Assembly (NCBI GenBank): GCA_963970005.1
Contig: CAXAMN010023361.1
Coordinates: 1,832,986-1,896,985 of the forward strand
Source: Durusdinium trenchii
Lineage: Eukaryota; Sar; Dinophyceae; Suessiales; Symbiodiniaceae
DNA length: 64,000 nt
Direction: 5' to 3'
In this document: positions 1 through 10,044 of the stretch, piece by piece
Layout: every line of letters begins with the position of its first letter
Numbering within the stretch: the stretch's first letter is position 1
Program-made: the position numbers and the translations under genes
Notes under the pieces: model-generated
Told to the model about the DNA's origin: nothing
The model's input: only the letters and a program-made list of their open reading frames with translations
Databases searched by the model: none

Positions 1-50
1 AGTAACAGGTGCCTTACTAGTAGTAACAGGTGCCTTACTAGTAGTAATGC
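1..50. repeat. Short tandem repeat, 21-bp unit, about 2.4 copies
   Basis: The unit AGTAACAGGTGCCTTACTAGT is repeated head to tail from the left edge, so the array may extend outside the window. The ACTAGT-like ends resemble the 40-bp minisatellite family seen near 34 kb, but homology is not certain. Confidence 0.8.
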
Positions 51-353
51 AATAGGTTCCGAGCAGAATGGGGCCCAAATGGATGTCCTTTCGATGCTAT
101 GCCGCAGCCTGGTGTCGCTGGAGCAGAGAACCTTGTCGGCTCGTCGCATGGGCGTTGGGCCACCGCAAGTGTCGGGTCCCGAAAACCCCCCCATGGAGAG
201 ACTGGATTTTGAGCCCTGACCTACGCCCAAGTAGACGATGGCCTGACCTACGGCCTTGGTTGATTCATAGAGTGGACCCCCCCCGGTTTCGGTCTATGTT
301 TCTGACATTGACCCTATGATTCCCATCCGGTCATTCGCCCTGCTGGACGACAG
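51..353. other. Probable intron or upstream part of the MOSC gene
   Basis: I see no recognisable exon here. The reading frames are open only over short distances. The stretch precedes the first recognisable MOSC exon, so the N-terminal exons of that gene probably lie here unrecognised or to the left of the window. Confidence 0.3.
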
Positions 354-475
354 GACCTTGGCCCTGGAAGCTTCGGGGAGAATGTGTTCCTGGAGGGCGA
401 CGCCTTCTCGGCCGAGACGCTTTGCGTGGGTGATGAGCTGGAGTGCTGGCGCCAGGAGCGCCGGATGCCGCTGAG
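354..475 (+). CDS. MOSC-domain protein, exon encoding the FGEN(V) core
   Basis: The frame starting at 354 reads DLGPGSFGENVFLEG, then a segment ending CVGDELE. This is the typical MOSC signature (PGxFGENL...GD.L) of YiiM-like and molybdenum-cofactor-sulfurase C-terminal domains. The exon is preceded by GACAG (acceptor). It ends at AG before GCCGGT, a GC donor, in phase 2. That phase joins correctly to the next exon at 744 and restores an Arg codon. MOSC proteins bind sulfur or Mo-cofactor-related ligands; the substrate here is unknown. The start codon is not visible, so the gene is partial or its first exons are unrecognised. Confidence 0.7.
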
Positions 476-575
476 GCCGGTGGCGGAGGCTGTTTTTGCC
501 TTTTTGGAAGAGACCATTGCCACCATCCCCAGGCGACCGTGTCGAGTTGTGTCATCCAAATATTCTTTGGCTGGG

Positions 576-634
576 CCATCGCTATTAGGTGGAGGCCACC
601 GCAAGTAGGGTGGAGGCCATTCCTATTAGGTTTC
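576..634. repeat. Dispersed 21-22 bp repeat family (GGTGGAGGCCAT type)
   Basis: Two to three diverged units of the form GGTGGAGGCCATTCCTATTA lie inside the first MOSC intron. The same unit occurs at 26074-26100, and in reverse orientation at 10907-10950. Confidence 0.6.
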
Positions 635-743
635 CTTTTTGGTGCGACATTGCCACTTCTGCTTTTGGACTTGGCCCCATGCTTGGACCTCGCGACCTCG
701 CACCCCGTCGTCTCCCCGTCGTCTCTAGGACTCGTCGCGCCAG

Positions 744-798
744 GCTGCAGATCTCGAGCCCACGATGCCCCTGTGGCAAGGTGGATCAAAGACTCGGA
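744..798 (+). CDS. MOSC-domain protein, exon with the SSPRCPC motif
   Basis: After the acceptor CGCCAG the frame reads LQISSPRCPCGKVDQRLG. MOSC proteins have the segment (L/V)EV(T/S)xPRxPC with a conserved cysteine, seen here as PRCPC. Phase follows exactly from the exon ending at 475. The exon most likely ends before GCTTCG (GC donor); the exact end is uncertain by a few bases. Confidence 0.7.
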
Positions 799-2580
799 GC
801 TTCGACAGGGTTTCATCCGCAGAGCGGCCACTGGTGCGGTTCGCAGAGCTAGGAAGAAGGGAATGAGCTCCCAATATCCAGTCACCCTCATTCCCTACGA
901 GTCGCACAAGTCAGGCTGCTCTGCGCGGGGGGGGGGAGTCCGCACCGCAAAAGCTTCTTCATGGGGGACAATTTGCTGAAAGTGCCAGGCCTGGAAGGCC
1001 TCCACCATGGCTTTAACAAAAATCCTTCACTGCAGAAGTTTTTCACTAGGTGGAACTAGGTGGTGGCATCCACCGACTTCTGGAGTGAACTTTTATTAGT
1101 ATCAGTATTGCTATTATTGTTGTTTTTTCATTTTAGTTCTATTTCTTTCCAACATCTTGGATGACTTGGCGACACCGAAAGGCGACAGTGATCCATCCAC
1201 CAAAGCTGTTGTTTTTCTTCAGCTTTGATCTTTGAAAGCATCAGTACTGTCAAATGGCGGATTGGTATGCTATGAATGCATCAGTGGGGGGGGTAGGACG
1301 CTCAGATTCTTGGGACAGTAACAGCCGGTTGTTGTCTCCAGTTTGGAGGGTTGGAACGGTTGAGTCCTTCCCAGAGCGCCCCCAAAAAGCGAATCACCGG
1401 CCGATGATCTTTGTCACATGTGGGGTAACTCATCAGCGCAACGGGCAACCCGAGAATCCTCCAAACCTCGGAACTGGAGTCATTGTACCTCCGACGGGCC
1501 CGAGATTCGAACCTCGCGGCGTTGGTTGCGAAATGCTCGAAGGGTTGACATCGGTCTGGCGATCTGCCCTCAGCCTGGTCCAAGATCAACCCGGTCTGTG
1601 TGCCAAAGCCAAAAGAACCCCCTGGGCACATATACGTGATGTCCGAAATTAGTCCATTTCGACAGATGACCCTGACCACGGGGGGGATGGCCCCAACCGT
1701 GTCGAGCACTTTTGTCCGTGGACTAAGGAAAGACCTACACGCTTGGAGGGGTGCCATAGGCTCAAAGACTTGTGGATGTTGGGGCCAGTTGCCTTGTAGA
1801 TGGCTGAGGAAAGAAGAGACAATTTGATTAGTCTTTATTTGGTGAACCCTCCAAGTAGACATTTTATACCTGATCTGAGATGTACTTGGACACTTGGGCT
1901 CATCTTTTGGGGGCCTCGAGGGTGGTGGAGCGGAGCATAGCCGAGCTACTAATCTAGAGGTGGGTCCAGTGGGACGATTTACTGCGATCAGTTGCACATG
2001 CATGTCACATGCGCATGCCACATTCATGATTTGTCGCTCCAATTTTCAGGATTGGCATGCCATCCCAAGGTTGAGGTCTTAGCAAAAAGCTCAAAGATGC
2101 TGGCCACGACCTACAATGGTAGGTCGAAGCGGCACAAACCAGTCTCCTAGGGAGTATGTGATGTTCACTCAACCAATGTTGACTGTTGATTACTGTATTG
2201 ACACCCCACCATTCTGAAAGGTTTGTATTTTACTCATCAACAGTCTACATTTGCAATTTGGCAATTCTTCTGATTCCATAGACTCCCACAGCCCTTCAGA
2301 GGATAGGTCACGCCGAAAACGACCCCACCCCGATGACACTTTCGAGAAGGAGGGGCGCGCATTCCAAGCAAGCCTTTCTGGAATCAGATTGAAGCATATC
2401 GTATCTGAAGTTCGGGGCGGTATAAGATGGTATAAGTGCGTTTGAAGAGTTAACTTACTTTCCTATGTGCACACTATGCAATTATGGACTATGGATATCT
2501 ACTTGAAAGTTGTTGAACCGTTAAACCTGCTTTCTATCCTGTCTATCTCGATGTCGCATAACACCTGTAAAAGTCTTGAG
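799..2580. other. Long intron-like interval of the MOSC gene
   Basis: No exon is recognised. MOSC proteins normally have about 6-8 residues between KVDQRLG and VRAHC, so one tiny exon may hide here. A 246-residue open frame on the minus strand (1302-2042) and overlapping plus frames show no recognisable domain and look like chance openings. A T-arm-like motif near 1500 is discussed under rejected items. Confidence 0.4.
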
Positions 2581-2674
2581 GTGCGTGCCCACTGCGCGCG
2601 GACGGCACTGGGCGGCTTCTTTGTGCGGGTCCTCCGGGAGGGTGACCTCAGCGAGGGCGATGTCTTGATCCTCA
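2581..2674 (+). CDS. MOSC-domain protein, exon with the FFVRVLREG motif
   Basis: The exon follows the acceptor CTTGAG and reads VRAHCARTALGGFFVRVLRE, then GDLSEGDVLIL. This matches the last MOSC strands (GxxGwyxRVLeeGxvxxGDxi.l). It ends before a canonical GTGAGC donor at 2675. Third-position G/C use is high, as in the other exons of this gene. I infer that it belongs with the exons at 354 and 744 from shared domain order and strand. Confidence 0.7.
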
Positions 2675-2926
2675 GTGAGCGCTTCAGTTCGAGCGCGCGC
2701 GTGCGCGCGCGAGGAGGCCGTGGCAGGCGAAGAACTGACTGGTACGACTCGCAAGGGATAAAGGAATGAGCCTTCCAATAGAGATTCCTGTGAATCTATG
2801 TCAGCAAAGGCAAAGCAACGTCTTAAGTTTCCCTAAAAATCTAGGTACTTGTAAGCTACTAGCTACCTAGCTTCTGGCTAACCTCCCTCTAGCGGCCTAC
2901 GCCGTCACCGAAGACCAACCGTTCAG

Positions 2927-3016
2927 GAAGGTGGCTCGAAGGCCACGGCCCCAATGGACTTTGGCGCGCGTCAGTCGCCTCTTCTATGGATCCTCGGTTG
3001 CACACCCGACCGAACA
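2927..3016 (+). CDS. MOSC protein, 3-alpha domain exon
   Basis: The frame reads RPRPQWTLARVSRLFYGSSV, followed by AHPTEQ. A WTLARVxRLFYG segment directly after a MOSC domain is the hallmark of the 3-alpha domain of YiiM-like proteins. A GTGACC donor follows at 3017. The upstream acceptor is taken as GTTCAG, with moderate certainty. Confidence 0.6.
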
Positions 3017-3150
3017 GTGACCGGGTCGAGGGGACCCCATTGGGTCTCAGGACAATCAGGGGACCTCTTTTCAGTTTTTCTTCTTCTTCTTTCTTTTCCA
3101 ACGTTTTTTTCTTTTTTTTCTGGACGGTGTAGAGTGCCGCCGGGATCCAG

Positions 3151-3269
3151 TGCCGGGAGAAACGGGCCAAGTGGTCGGAGGCCACGACACGGCGGTGATG
3201 CAATACCTCATCCGTGCCCGGAAGGCGGTCAAGGACCTGAAGACGGATGCTCCTAGGAAGAAGAAATGA
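3151..3269 (+). CDS. Terminal exon with stop codon, probably the end of the MOSC gene
   Basis: After a long pyrimidine tract (about 3075-3122) and the acceptor GATCCAG, the frame from 3153 reads PGETGQVVGGHDTAVMQYLI, then RARKAVKDLK and a lysine-rich end, with stop TGA at 3267-3269. The composition is clearly protein-like. I do not recognise a domain. The phase relation to the preceding exon does not fit under the boundaries chosen, so an intervening exon or another gene remains possible. Confidence 0.45.
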
Positions 3270-3580
3270 CTGGGTGGACGGTGGAAGGATGGGGAGGGCT
3301 CAGTGGATAAATCTTCACTGAACTTCACGTCAGCTCTAGGCAAACACAGACTCCCACAGCTTAGAGAAATCATCACCCATGTCTAGCTTGCGTTTGGTGT
3401 GCTTGTATACTGAGTAATTGCTTAGTTGGTCTTATGCGTTTTACATGTTCTGTTTAATATTGTTTAAGGAAATACCAGGAAATATATACGTTTTCTTTTT
3501 GTGGGAGTGGTTAGTAAGGAGTTGTCTTTCTTCATGCATTCTCAAAGACATGGGCATCTCCCCGCTCATTTCTCAGTGAG

Positions 3581-3670
3581 CCGATGAGGTGATCCTCCGT
3601 GAGGAGTTCATGGGCCGCTCGACAGTTGGTGGGCAAGAGCTGGATGTCAAGGGGTGTGACATGTTCTCAG
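3581..3670 (+). CDS. Exon-like segment, unassigned
   Basis: After CAGTGAG the frame reads DEVILREEFMGRSTVGGQEL, then DVKGCDMFS, ending before GTCCCAG. Composition and splice-like borders support coding, but I do not recognise the family. It lies downstream of the MOSC stop, so it should belong to another + strand gene. Confidence 0.35.
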
Positions 3671-3803
3671 GTCCCAGGTGAAGCTAGGTCAAACTCGCCG
3701 ATGCTCTGTTTGCTTGATCCAACTTTTCATAGTTCTTCTCCAGACGTACTTGTTTTGCGCATCCAGTAGCTCTAAGAATCACACCATGTCCCCTTTTGTC
3801 CCA

Positions 3804-3930
3804 AGCGGCGGTCACAGTCGCTGCCCAAGGCAGTCAGGAGGAGCTCATAGAACTGGCGGAGCTGCCAGAACTGTCTGTCTTCGAATGGAAGGACCTGAAG
3901 CGGAGGGACTTCTGCGCCGGAAATGGAGAT
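3804..3930 (+). CDS. Exon-like segment, unassigned
   Basis: The frame reads AAVTVAAQGSQEELIELAEL, then PELSVFEWKDLKRRDFC. It is acidic and helical in character, with no recognised domain. The borders are approximate. It is probably from the same unknown gene as 3581-3670. Confidence 0.3.
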
Positions 3931-4184
3931 GATTTGACTCAGATTCAACCATGGGGCGCTATGCACACCCACTGGCACACCGGCATCCTGGGAGAGCCAC
4001 ACCCATTTGTACAAGGACACACGGGATTTTTTTGGGGTCATGGATCTGACTTGGACCTGCAGCAGATGGTGGAAGACTGCAAACGATATATATATATATA
4101 TTTATACATAAGTAATACAAAGACATATGGTACCCTCCCCCCCCAAAAAAGAAACCTGACAATTTTCATGATCTTGAGATGCTA

Positions 4185-4310
4185 CAGGTCTTTATCGTCC
4201 AGGTACTTAGACTATACGGTGCGTTTGCAATCGATTGCAAAACACTGCAGGTCTTTGTGGTCCAGATACTTAGACTATATGGTGCTTTTGCAATCGATTG
4301 CAAACGCCCA
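4185..4310. repeat. Tandem duplication, 63-bp unit
   Basis: Two copies begin at CAGGTCTTT (4185 and 4248). Each ends with the palindromic TTGCAATCGATTGCAA. They differ at about eight positions. The second copy runs directly into the fold-back element that starts at 4300. Confidence 0.75.
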
Positions 4311-4565
4311 CGATTTTAAGATTTTAAGATGGTACGAATTCAAGATATATGAAAGCTTCTTGAATACCAGTGCATGGATTTGAAGAATCTAAGATTTAAG
4401 ATTTTAAGAGTTCAAGATCCAGGACAACTTCTTGAATACCATGTGCCTGGAGTTTGGTTTCGAAGAAGTTTTCCTGGATCTTTAAATCTTAAGATCCAGG
4501 CACTGGTTTTCAAGAAGCATTCTAGGATCTTAAAATCTCAACATCTTAAAATTGTGGGCGTTTGC
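4300..4565. repeat. Fold-back (long inverted repeat) element
   Basis: The left end GCAAACGCCCACGATTTTAA is matched in inverse orientation by the right end, read as ATCTTAAAATTGTGGGCGTT. Inner segments pair as well: GAAAGCTTCTTGAATACCAG on the left with its near-complement around 4500-4525, and AAGATCCAGGACAACTTC near 4410 with the segment around 4460-4480. The centre is near 4440. The whole would fold into an imperfect hairpin of about 265 bp, rich in the hexamer TTTTAAGAT. No coding capacity is credible. Confidence 0.7.
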
Positions 4566-4869
4566 AAGCCTTTGTGTTTCATGAAAATGTCTGCCCAGGA
4601 CTGTTGCAAAGCCTAACCGCATACATACTCCAGCCTCCGTCAAGGCACCTGGCTTGCCTAACGGCTGTCATGTCTTCACGAACCCCTGCACGTGCAAACT
4701 GTGGAATTTTCACCAAGAAATGCTGCATAGTACAAAGTCATTTGGTGTCATGTCTTCATGACGCTCCGCATGTGCAAACTTTGCAAACTGTATGGCCCAA
4801 CCAGTCACAATCAAATTCTTGCACTTCTGCTGCGTGCCTGGCTGCATCATCCCGCCTCATGGCTGCAGC

Positions 4870-5290
4870 GCCTGGAGCTTTGCTGGATTACGCTATTGCT
4901 CAGGTTGCCACCAACTTCTTGCAGCTAGATGAACCAAAGTCAGGCCTCATGGATTGCGAGGAGCCCAAACAAATCGACACCTCCATTTCCCAGGCATGCC
5001 GCCGTTGTCCAAAGCTAACAAGTCCGTCCAGGTGCTCTTCGATTTCCACATGGGCATGGAGTCCTGTTCCAGAAACTTCGGTGCCAGAAAAGCCCAAGAC
5101 GGATTTGGTTTGGGTTACCAAGAAGAATGGTCTTGTCGATTTCCTCGAGATTCTATACATGTGAGTCACGCCTACTCTCTTTCCAGGTTGCCAGCTCCCT
5201 GTGTGGTGCCCAAGCTGCTAAAGCTGCAGAAGAAGATGAAGAAGAAGCTGATGTGGATTTGTCTGCTGATGAGGAGGCTGCTGCTCTGAC
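4870..5290 (+). other. Coding-like stretch of unknown identity
   Basis: One frame from 4870 to 5160 is open and protein-like (for example KTDLVWVTKKNGLVDFLEIL). A GTGAGT follows at 5161, and a short segment from 5187 could encode an acidic tail (EEDEEEADVDLSADEEAA). A 26-bp intron would be unusually short, so the model is doubtful. It may be decayed coding sequence. Confidence 0.2.
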
Positions 5291-5654
5291 CCTTAGATCA
5301 TAGATCGAGCCTAATTATTGCTCCTTTTCGCAGTGAGTCACTTCACTGTGTATGTGTACGTATGCATCTGGCCTGCTGTGCGTATACATCTGCCTAATTC
5401 TCTATGTGCGCGTTCAATTATATAACTTGTCCAAGCAGATGTAGAGATGTATGCGACTGAAGCTTTTGCGAGTTTGCAGCAGTTTTTGAACAGATTGCTG
5501 ACGCCATAAGTAGCAGCACCATGTACCTCATGCACGTACCAGCGCTTGCAAATGTTTGCAAACTCCTACACACTTGTATCTCAACTTAGAGTCTAGTTTT
5601 GTCTGCAACCGCCTGTCTTAGCCCTTGCTCAAGCTGTTGCCAATGGTCTCCAAA

Positions 5655-6729
5655 TTCTGCTCCCAAGAGTGGCAAGGGGCGAAGCGCTGTGAAGCGACCA
5701 GCTTCCACAACGTCTGCGCGGATCAAAAGAAATGGAAAAGGTCTTTGATTGAGCTTCTACAAGCCAGTGATGCAGACCTCATCCACATGCTGCGAACCGA
5801 TGGTCTTCTGCCACATTGGAAAGGGCATGGTTGCATGGTTGCGACCGGTGTGAGAAGGGAACCTTGTCGACTTTACAGCCACAGCGCTGAAATGCTCGTG
5901 GTTGCAATGTCTACCTGAACCCTCACCCCATATGCATCATCTGTTTGCGGACGGTCGTGGCTCCAGTGCTACGCCTTTGTCAACGCAAACCGCTCTATTG
6001 CTGATGAAGCTGAGCAACCTCTCTCACGCAAGCAATCGCCGTTTACTACAAGTGAATCACAAGACCATTGAAGACTTGGAGAATCGCCTGTCAGGCCTCG
6101 CCTGCGGAAAAATGGGTGGAAATGAGCGAAGCGACGTTTGACCAAAAGAACCTCGGAGCAGATGTGCCCGACCCATCGTCATGCGTCTTGTGGGAACAGT
6201 GGTTCGGAATTGTGAAACGCGGTCATCCCGAAACACTGGTTCTCCATCGTCTCTCACCAGCTTTGACAGAGCTCCTTGACCCGGTGCCATCAGAAAGGTT
6301 GAGTGGAAGCCTTTGGCCAAGAAGTGGCTCCAGGACAAGAAAGTGATCTTGCACACTGACGCGGCCAAGTCTTACAAGATGCGGCTGGCCGGCATTGTGC
6401 ATGATCATGCGCACTGTAAAAAGCGTTTGAGGGTGAGGGCAACTGGCAATGGCAGCTGCCCAAATATATTCGGCTTGTCTCACATCGTCTGCCCTACAGA
6501 TCGCGTCAAGCCCAACCGGCTCCAGCCGCATTGCGGCCTAGGATGGTCAGCCCAGTACGAGTACTGGCATCGACAGGGGGACCTTTGTGTGCACACGGGA
6601 ATTGTGCACTTGGGACACGTCAAACTTCCTGACTTTGTCTGCCTAGATTTCGCTGCTGCTGGGCATGGAGGCCAAAGAAAATACTCAGCTCCAAGTTGCT
6701 TTCATCTGATGTCAAAACAACCAAAATAG
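5655..6729 (+). pseudogene. Decayed DDE transposase-like gene (IS1595/ISXO2 type)
   Basis: The similarity is spread over at least three frames. Frame one (about 5655-5840) reads MLRTDGLLPHWKG. Frame two (about 5900-6110) reads FADGRGSSATPLSTQTALLL, then SNLSHASNRRLLQVNHKTIE. Frame three (about 6105-6290) holds SEATFDQKNLGADVP and WEQWFGIVKRGHPETLVLHR. Frame four (about 6290-6720) holds VEWKPLAKKWLQDKKVILHT, DAAKSYKMRLAGIVHD and SAQYEYWHRQGDL. The spacing of an early Asp, then HTDxxxSYK with following His residues, matches the DDE_Tnp_IS1595 fold, a family I recall as common in dinoflagellate genomes. Frameshifts and in-frame stops show that this copy is dead. Neither terminal repeats nor target duplications are evident. 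Confidence 0.55.
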
Positions 6730-9430
6730 AAGTCAATGTCTTCTGCTGCTTCTGTGCAGCTCAAACATATCTGTTGATCTAGTCTAATGTCAACACAACC
6801 AGGCTATAGAAAATAATGCAACCTTCCGAAAATCATGCAACCTTCCATATCTTCTGCTTCTGCCAATCATTACTTGCAAAAACAATGAACACGTTGTTTT
6901 TTTGGGCCTAGCACATATATATTTCTCTCTCTCTCTCTATATATATCTAAAATGGTTCGGCGGACTACTTGCACTGTGTTTCGTGTGTGTCCGTTTGGTT
7001 GGTAAGACCTTCACATGCGCTTTAACTTGGGCACCAGGTTATCATGGCTTTGCTTTTGGACGCATCCAGTCGACGGCCACCCCAACTTTTGTTGGGTCAT
7101 GTTTTTTATTGAATTATCGACTGGGCTGGGCTTCGAGGTTTTCTTTTGATGTGGTTTTTGAGATCTTGCTGTGTGTTGTGTATTGGTCCTGGTCCCTGGA
7201 AAGGGTAAGTGAACATCTCCCGGCAGACGACCGTTCATGTTCTTACATTTTTGGCGGCCGTTAGGCTAAGTCAAAACCCCGGAAAAGGTAAGTTCTTTTT
7301 AACTTATCCTTATCCTAACTTGGTAACATCCCCACAGCACGAAGAGTCTTTGGCCTTGATGAGGTCGGAACTGGTCCTTGGTTCAAGGGCCAAGGGTCAA
7401 TTTCCACTTTTTCGCTGAACATTAGGCTACCTAGCTTGCGGGCACCCTCTTGAAACCATGCAAAGAAAACACCGAAGACTAGCTTAGCAACATTTTTGTT
7501 GGGTTCCCCACAGCTTGTGATCACTGTAGGAGTATGCTGTCAAGATGCGGCTGGGCAGGGAAACGCCGGTGGGGGAGGTGTTTCGGGTAGCCGGTTGGAA
7601 AGTGGTGTTTCGCCAAAACTTCCCTTGAGTGAGTGAGTTTGAGGGGTGCGGCACCAAGACCTTCGAACCTCCTTTGAAGTTTGAAAAATCGTCTTCTCAT
7701 GTATATAACACCGGTGGTATCATTGTGATGCTCCATGTTAGTTTTCGCAGGTGTAGACATGTCCTCTATGTATGTTTATGTATGCTTGTGTGTTTTCTGG
7801 GCGGTGGGGGAGGTAGAAGTTGATGGTACAAGATACGTAGACTTGAAGGAAGATGGCTGCCGAGCCTGGAACCGATTCACATGGGCTGGTCATGACCAGG
7901 TGCTGGTGGGTTGGGCAGTGGTGCTTGGAAGATGTGAGGGAGCCTGTGCAGTGAGACATTGGATTCGCCCAACCAGCACTGGAACAAGGTCCAATTTGGG
8001 TCTGGAGCATCGATGACATATGGCTGACCTTGAGCCAACCGAGCAAAGCCAATGAGGTATCACACTTTCTCATTGGGTTTTCTCATTGTTTGGGTATTTG
8101 ACGAGGACATGTGAGCAGACGAACACAGAGTGAAAACTGAAAAAAGTGTGACCAAGGTGGATTCAGCACAGGAGTTTCCAGAGGACACATTGTTTTGTTT
8201 ACAGATCATGATTCTTTTGCCATCGCCAGGTACGTCCTGGGTCCAAGAAAAGCGGGAGTCCCTTCGACGAAACATGCGGAGGACCTTTCGAGCCCAAAGA
8301 TGTCCAAACCAACTTTCAATGGTCCAAGCAGAAAGTTCTCAAACGCAGTGCTTGGGCATTCGATCTTGGGCCATTGTTTCGAGACGGGAGTCGGCGACGG
8401 CTTGCGGGCGCACGGATTGGAGACTTTGGGGTCAAGGCTCTGTTCAGACAGCAGTCGCTGTCTTTTTTCCTCGCTGTCGCCGGAGTTCCCGGCGCTTCAG
8501 CGCCTGGATGGGCTCCTGATGGCATTGGACCGAGTTCGGTACATCTAAGCACCCTGGAACCGAGTTCAGCTTCCTCGCTGCTGCTTCTCAGGCTGGCGCG
8601 ACCGCCCATCGGCCGCTATCGGGCCAAAGATGGTGTGGCCAAGACGTCCTTGATGATCGCGCCTAGGATGCGATGGTCGAAACAGCCGTAGATCGCCCGG
8701 ACCGACCCCCCCGACGAGTCGTCTGTTCGGACGGTGTGGCGGAAGTGAAGTACAGTACGGGGGGCTCGGGATCCGCGTACGCTTCATTTTGTTGACTTGG
8801 TCGATTTCTTTGACATGCCTCCAACGGCTTTCTGGGGTTTCTCCTTTGCTGCATGTCACTGTCACTGTCAGTCACTATCACTTCTCGGATGGTGTCTCCC
8901 TCACCGGCTGAGACATTGGTTACGAACGAAGTGGACAGTCCACATGGACCAGCAGAGCCTTTATTCGAGCATCCTTGAACAGACAAGGATTGGGCCAATA
9001 TAACACTAGTGTTTCAAAACTATGAAGTGCTCAATTCTGACCTCAAGTTCAGATTGGATTTGTCAAGAAACTTTTCCCAGAATCCCTGCGAGGGCTTAAG
9101 GGATCGCTAGACTCATCCTCTTCGACCGAGATTGCACCTCGAGGTGGGAGCTGTGAGCATTCTGCTTGTGGGAGTGATCATGATGCGCCGAGAGCGTGGG
9201 GGAAAGACGCGATGAGCATTGAACTGGCCGTGAAAAAAAGGGTATCGCTGCACCAAGCACCAAAGTGTACCAAACACACGAATGACACACGGCGAAGGAT
9301 GAACACATTTGACAAACAGCCCAAGCTCAACTAGGTTTTCTATGTGGTTTCTTTATTTTCCTGTTTTGATAGTCAGCATTTGATAAAGCCCTTCAGCTCA
9401 GTCTTCCCCTGAAGAACTTGTGGGCTGGAA
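6730..9430. other. Non-coding or unrecognised interval
   Basis: This stretch contains a CT/TA simple repeat (6913-6948), several GTAAGT-type donors and short open frames on both strands. One segment near 8483-8545 (frame EFPALQRLDGLLMALDRVRY) looks exon-like. I recognise no gene. Confidence 0.3.
6913..6948. repeat. Simple repeat, TA/CT/TA
   Basis: A CATATATAT block is followed by about 9 CT dinucleotides and then another TA block. Similar CT-TA compound repeats recur at 26649-26702. Confidence 0.85.
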
Positions 9431-9540
9431 GACGTGTGGATCACAAAGCCGCCCTAGTCCAAGAACAACATGAGGTGCTTTTCACTTGGTGGAACACCTT
9501 GGTTCCTAGCCACAACATCATTGGTTTGTTTGGCAAAGAG
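9431..9540 (+). CDS. Exon-like segment, unassigned + strand gene
   Basis: The frame reads HKAALVQEQHEVLFTWWNTL, then VPSHNIIGLFGKE, ending exactly at GAG before GTGCGA (donor, 9541). Residue composition is convincing, with three Trp/Phe-rich positions and no low complexity. The family is not recognised and the 5' border is approximate. Confidence 0.4.
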
Positions 9541-9979
9541 GTGCGACAATGAGTTTCAGGCCACACTTGGACTTGGAACAACTTGAAGAAAGGCTTTAGG
9601 TGCTTGTGTTTACTATCATAGACAGGACAGATTGCCACTGCGTCGCCGATTTGACAACCAGACCCGGCTTCCTTGGCCCATGCTTCCACTCGCGCGTTTC
9701 GCTTCCTTTCGGCTTTGACAAACCACAAAAGCCGAAACGGCTCGTTTCGCACCCAAAACGCCGAGGGCCGAGGGCTGGTGTGGACGGCTCGTCTCGCCGA
9801 GGGGCTGGTTGTGCAAAACATTCGTGGGTGGAAATGGTGGGCAGCCCCGTCCTACTGTAAGTCCAGGTGCGTTTTTCCTTTCGGTTTTCAGGCCCCAAAA
9901 AGGTCTTGCATAGTAGACGGAATGCGCTGCGCCAACTCGAAGTTGAGTTCTTTTCTCACAGAAATCAATCACGGGGAAG

Positions 9980-10044
9980 CCGCTTCAAACGTGTTGAGCG
10001 AGTTTTCTCAAGAACAAAGAAGCTGCTTCATTAAAGAGCTTCGT
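9980..10044 (+). CDS. Exon-like segment, unassigned
   Basis: After GGGGAAG the frame reads AASNVLSEFSQEQRSCFIKE, then LR, ending before GTTTGT. It is protein-like with a plausible acceptor and donor. The family is unknown. Confidence 0.35.

Noticed and set aside
1480-1580. tRNA-like T-arm on the minus strand (GAGGTTCGAATCTCG)
   Set aside because: The stem pairs imperfectly, and no acceptor stem, D-arm or anticodon arm can be drawn around it.
2698-2712. Alternating CG/TG run that could form Z-DNA
   Set aside because: Too short, and explained by the high GC content just downstream of the MOSC exon.
8020-8045. Inverted match to the last 10 bases of the spliced leader (CTTGAGCCAA)
   Set aside because: Ten bases are expected by chance at this window size, and there is no retroelement or gene context.
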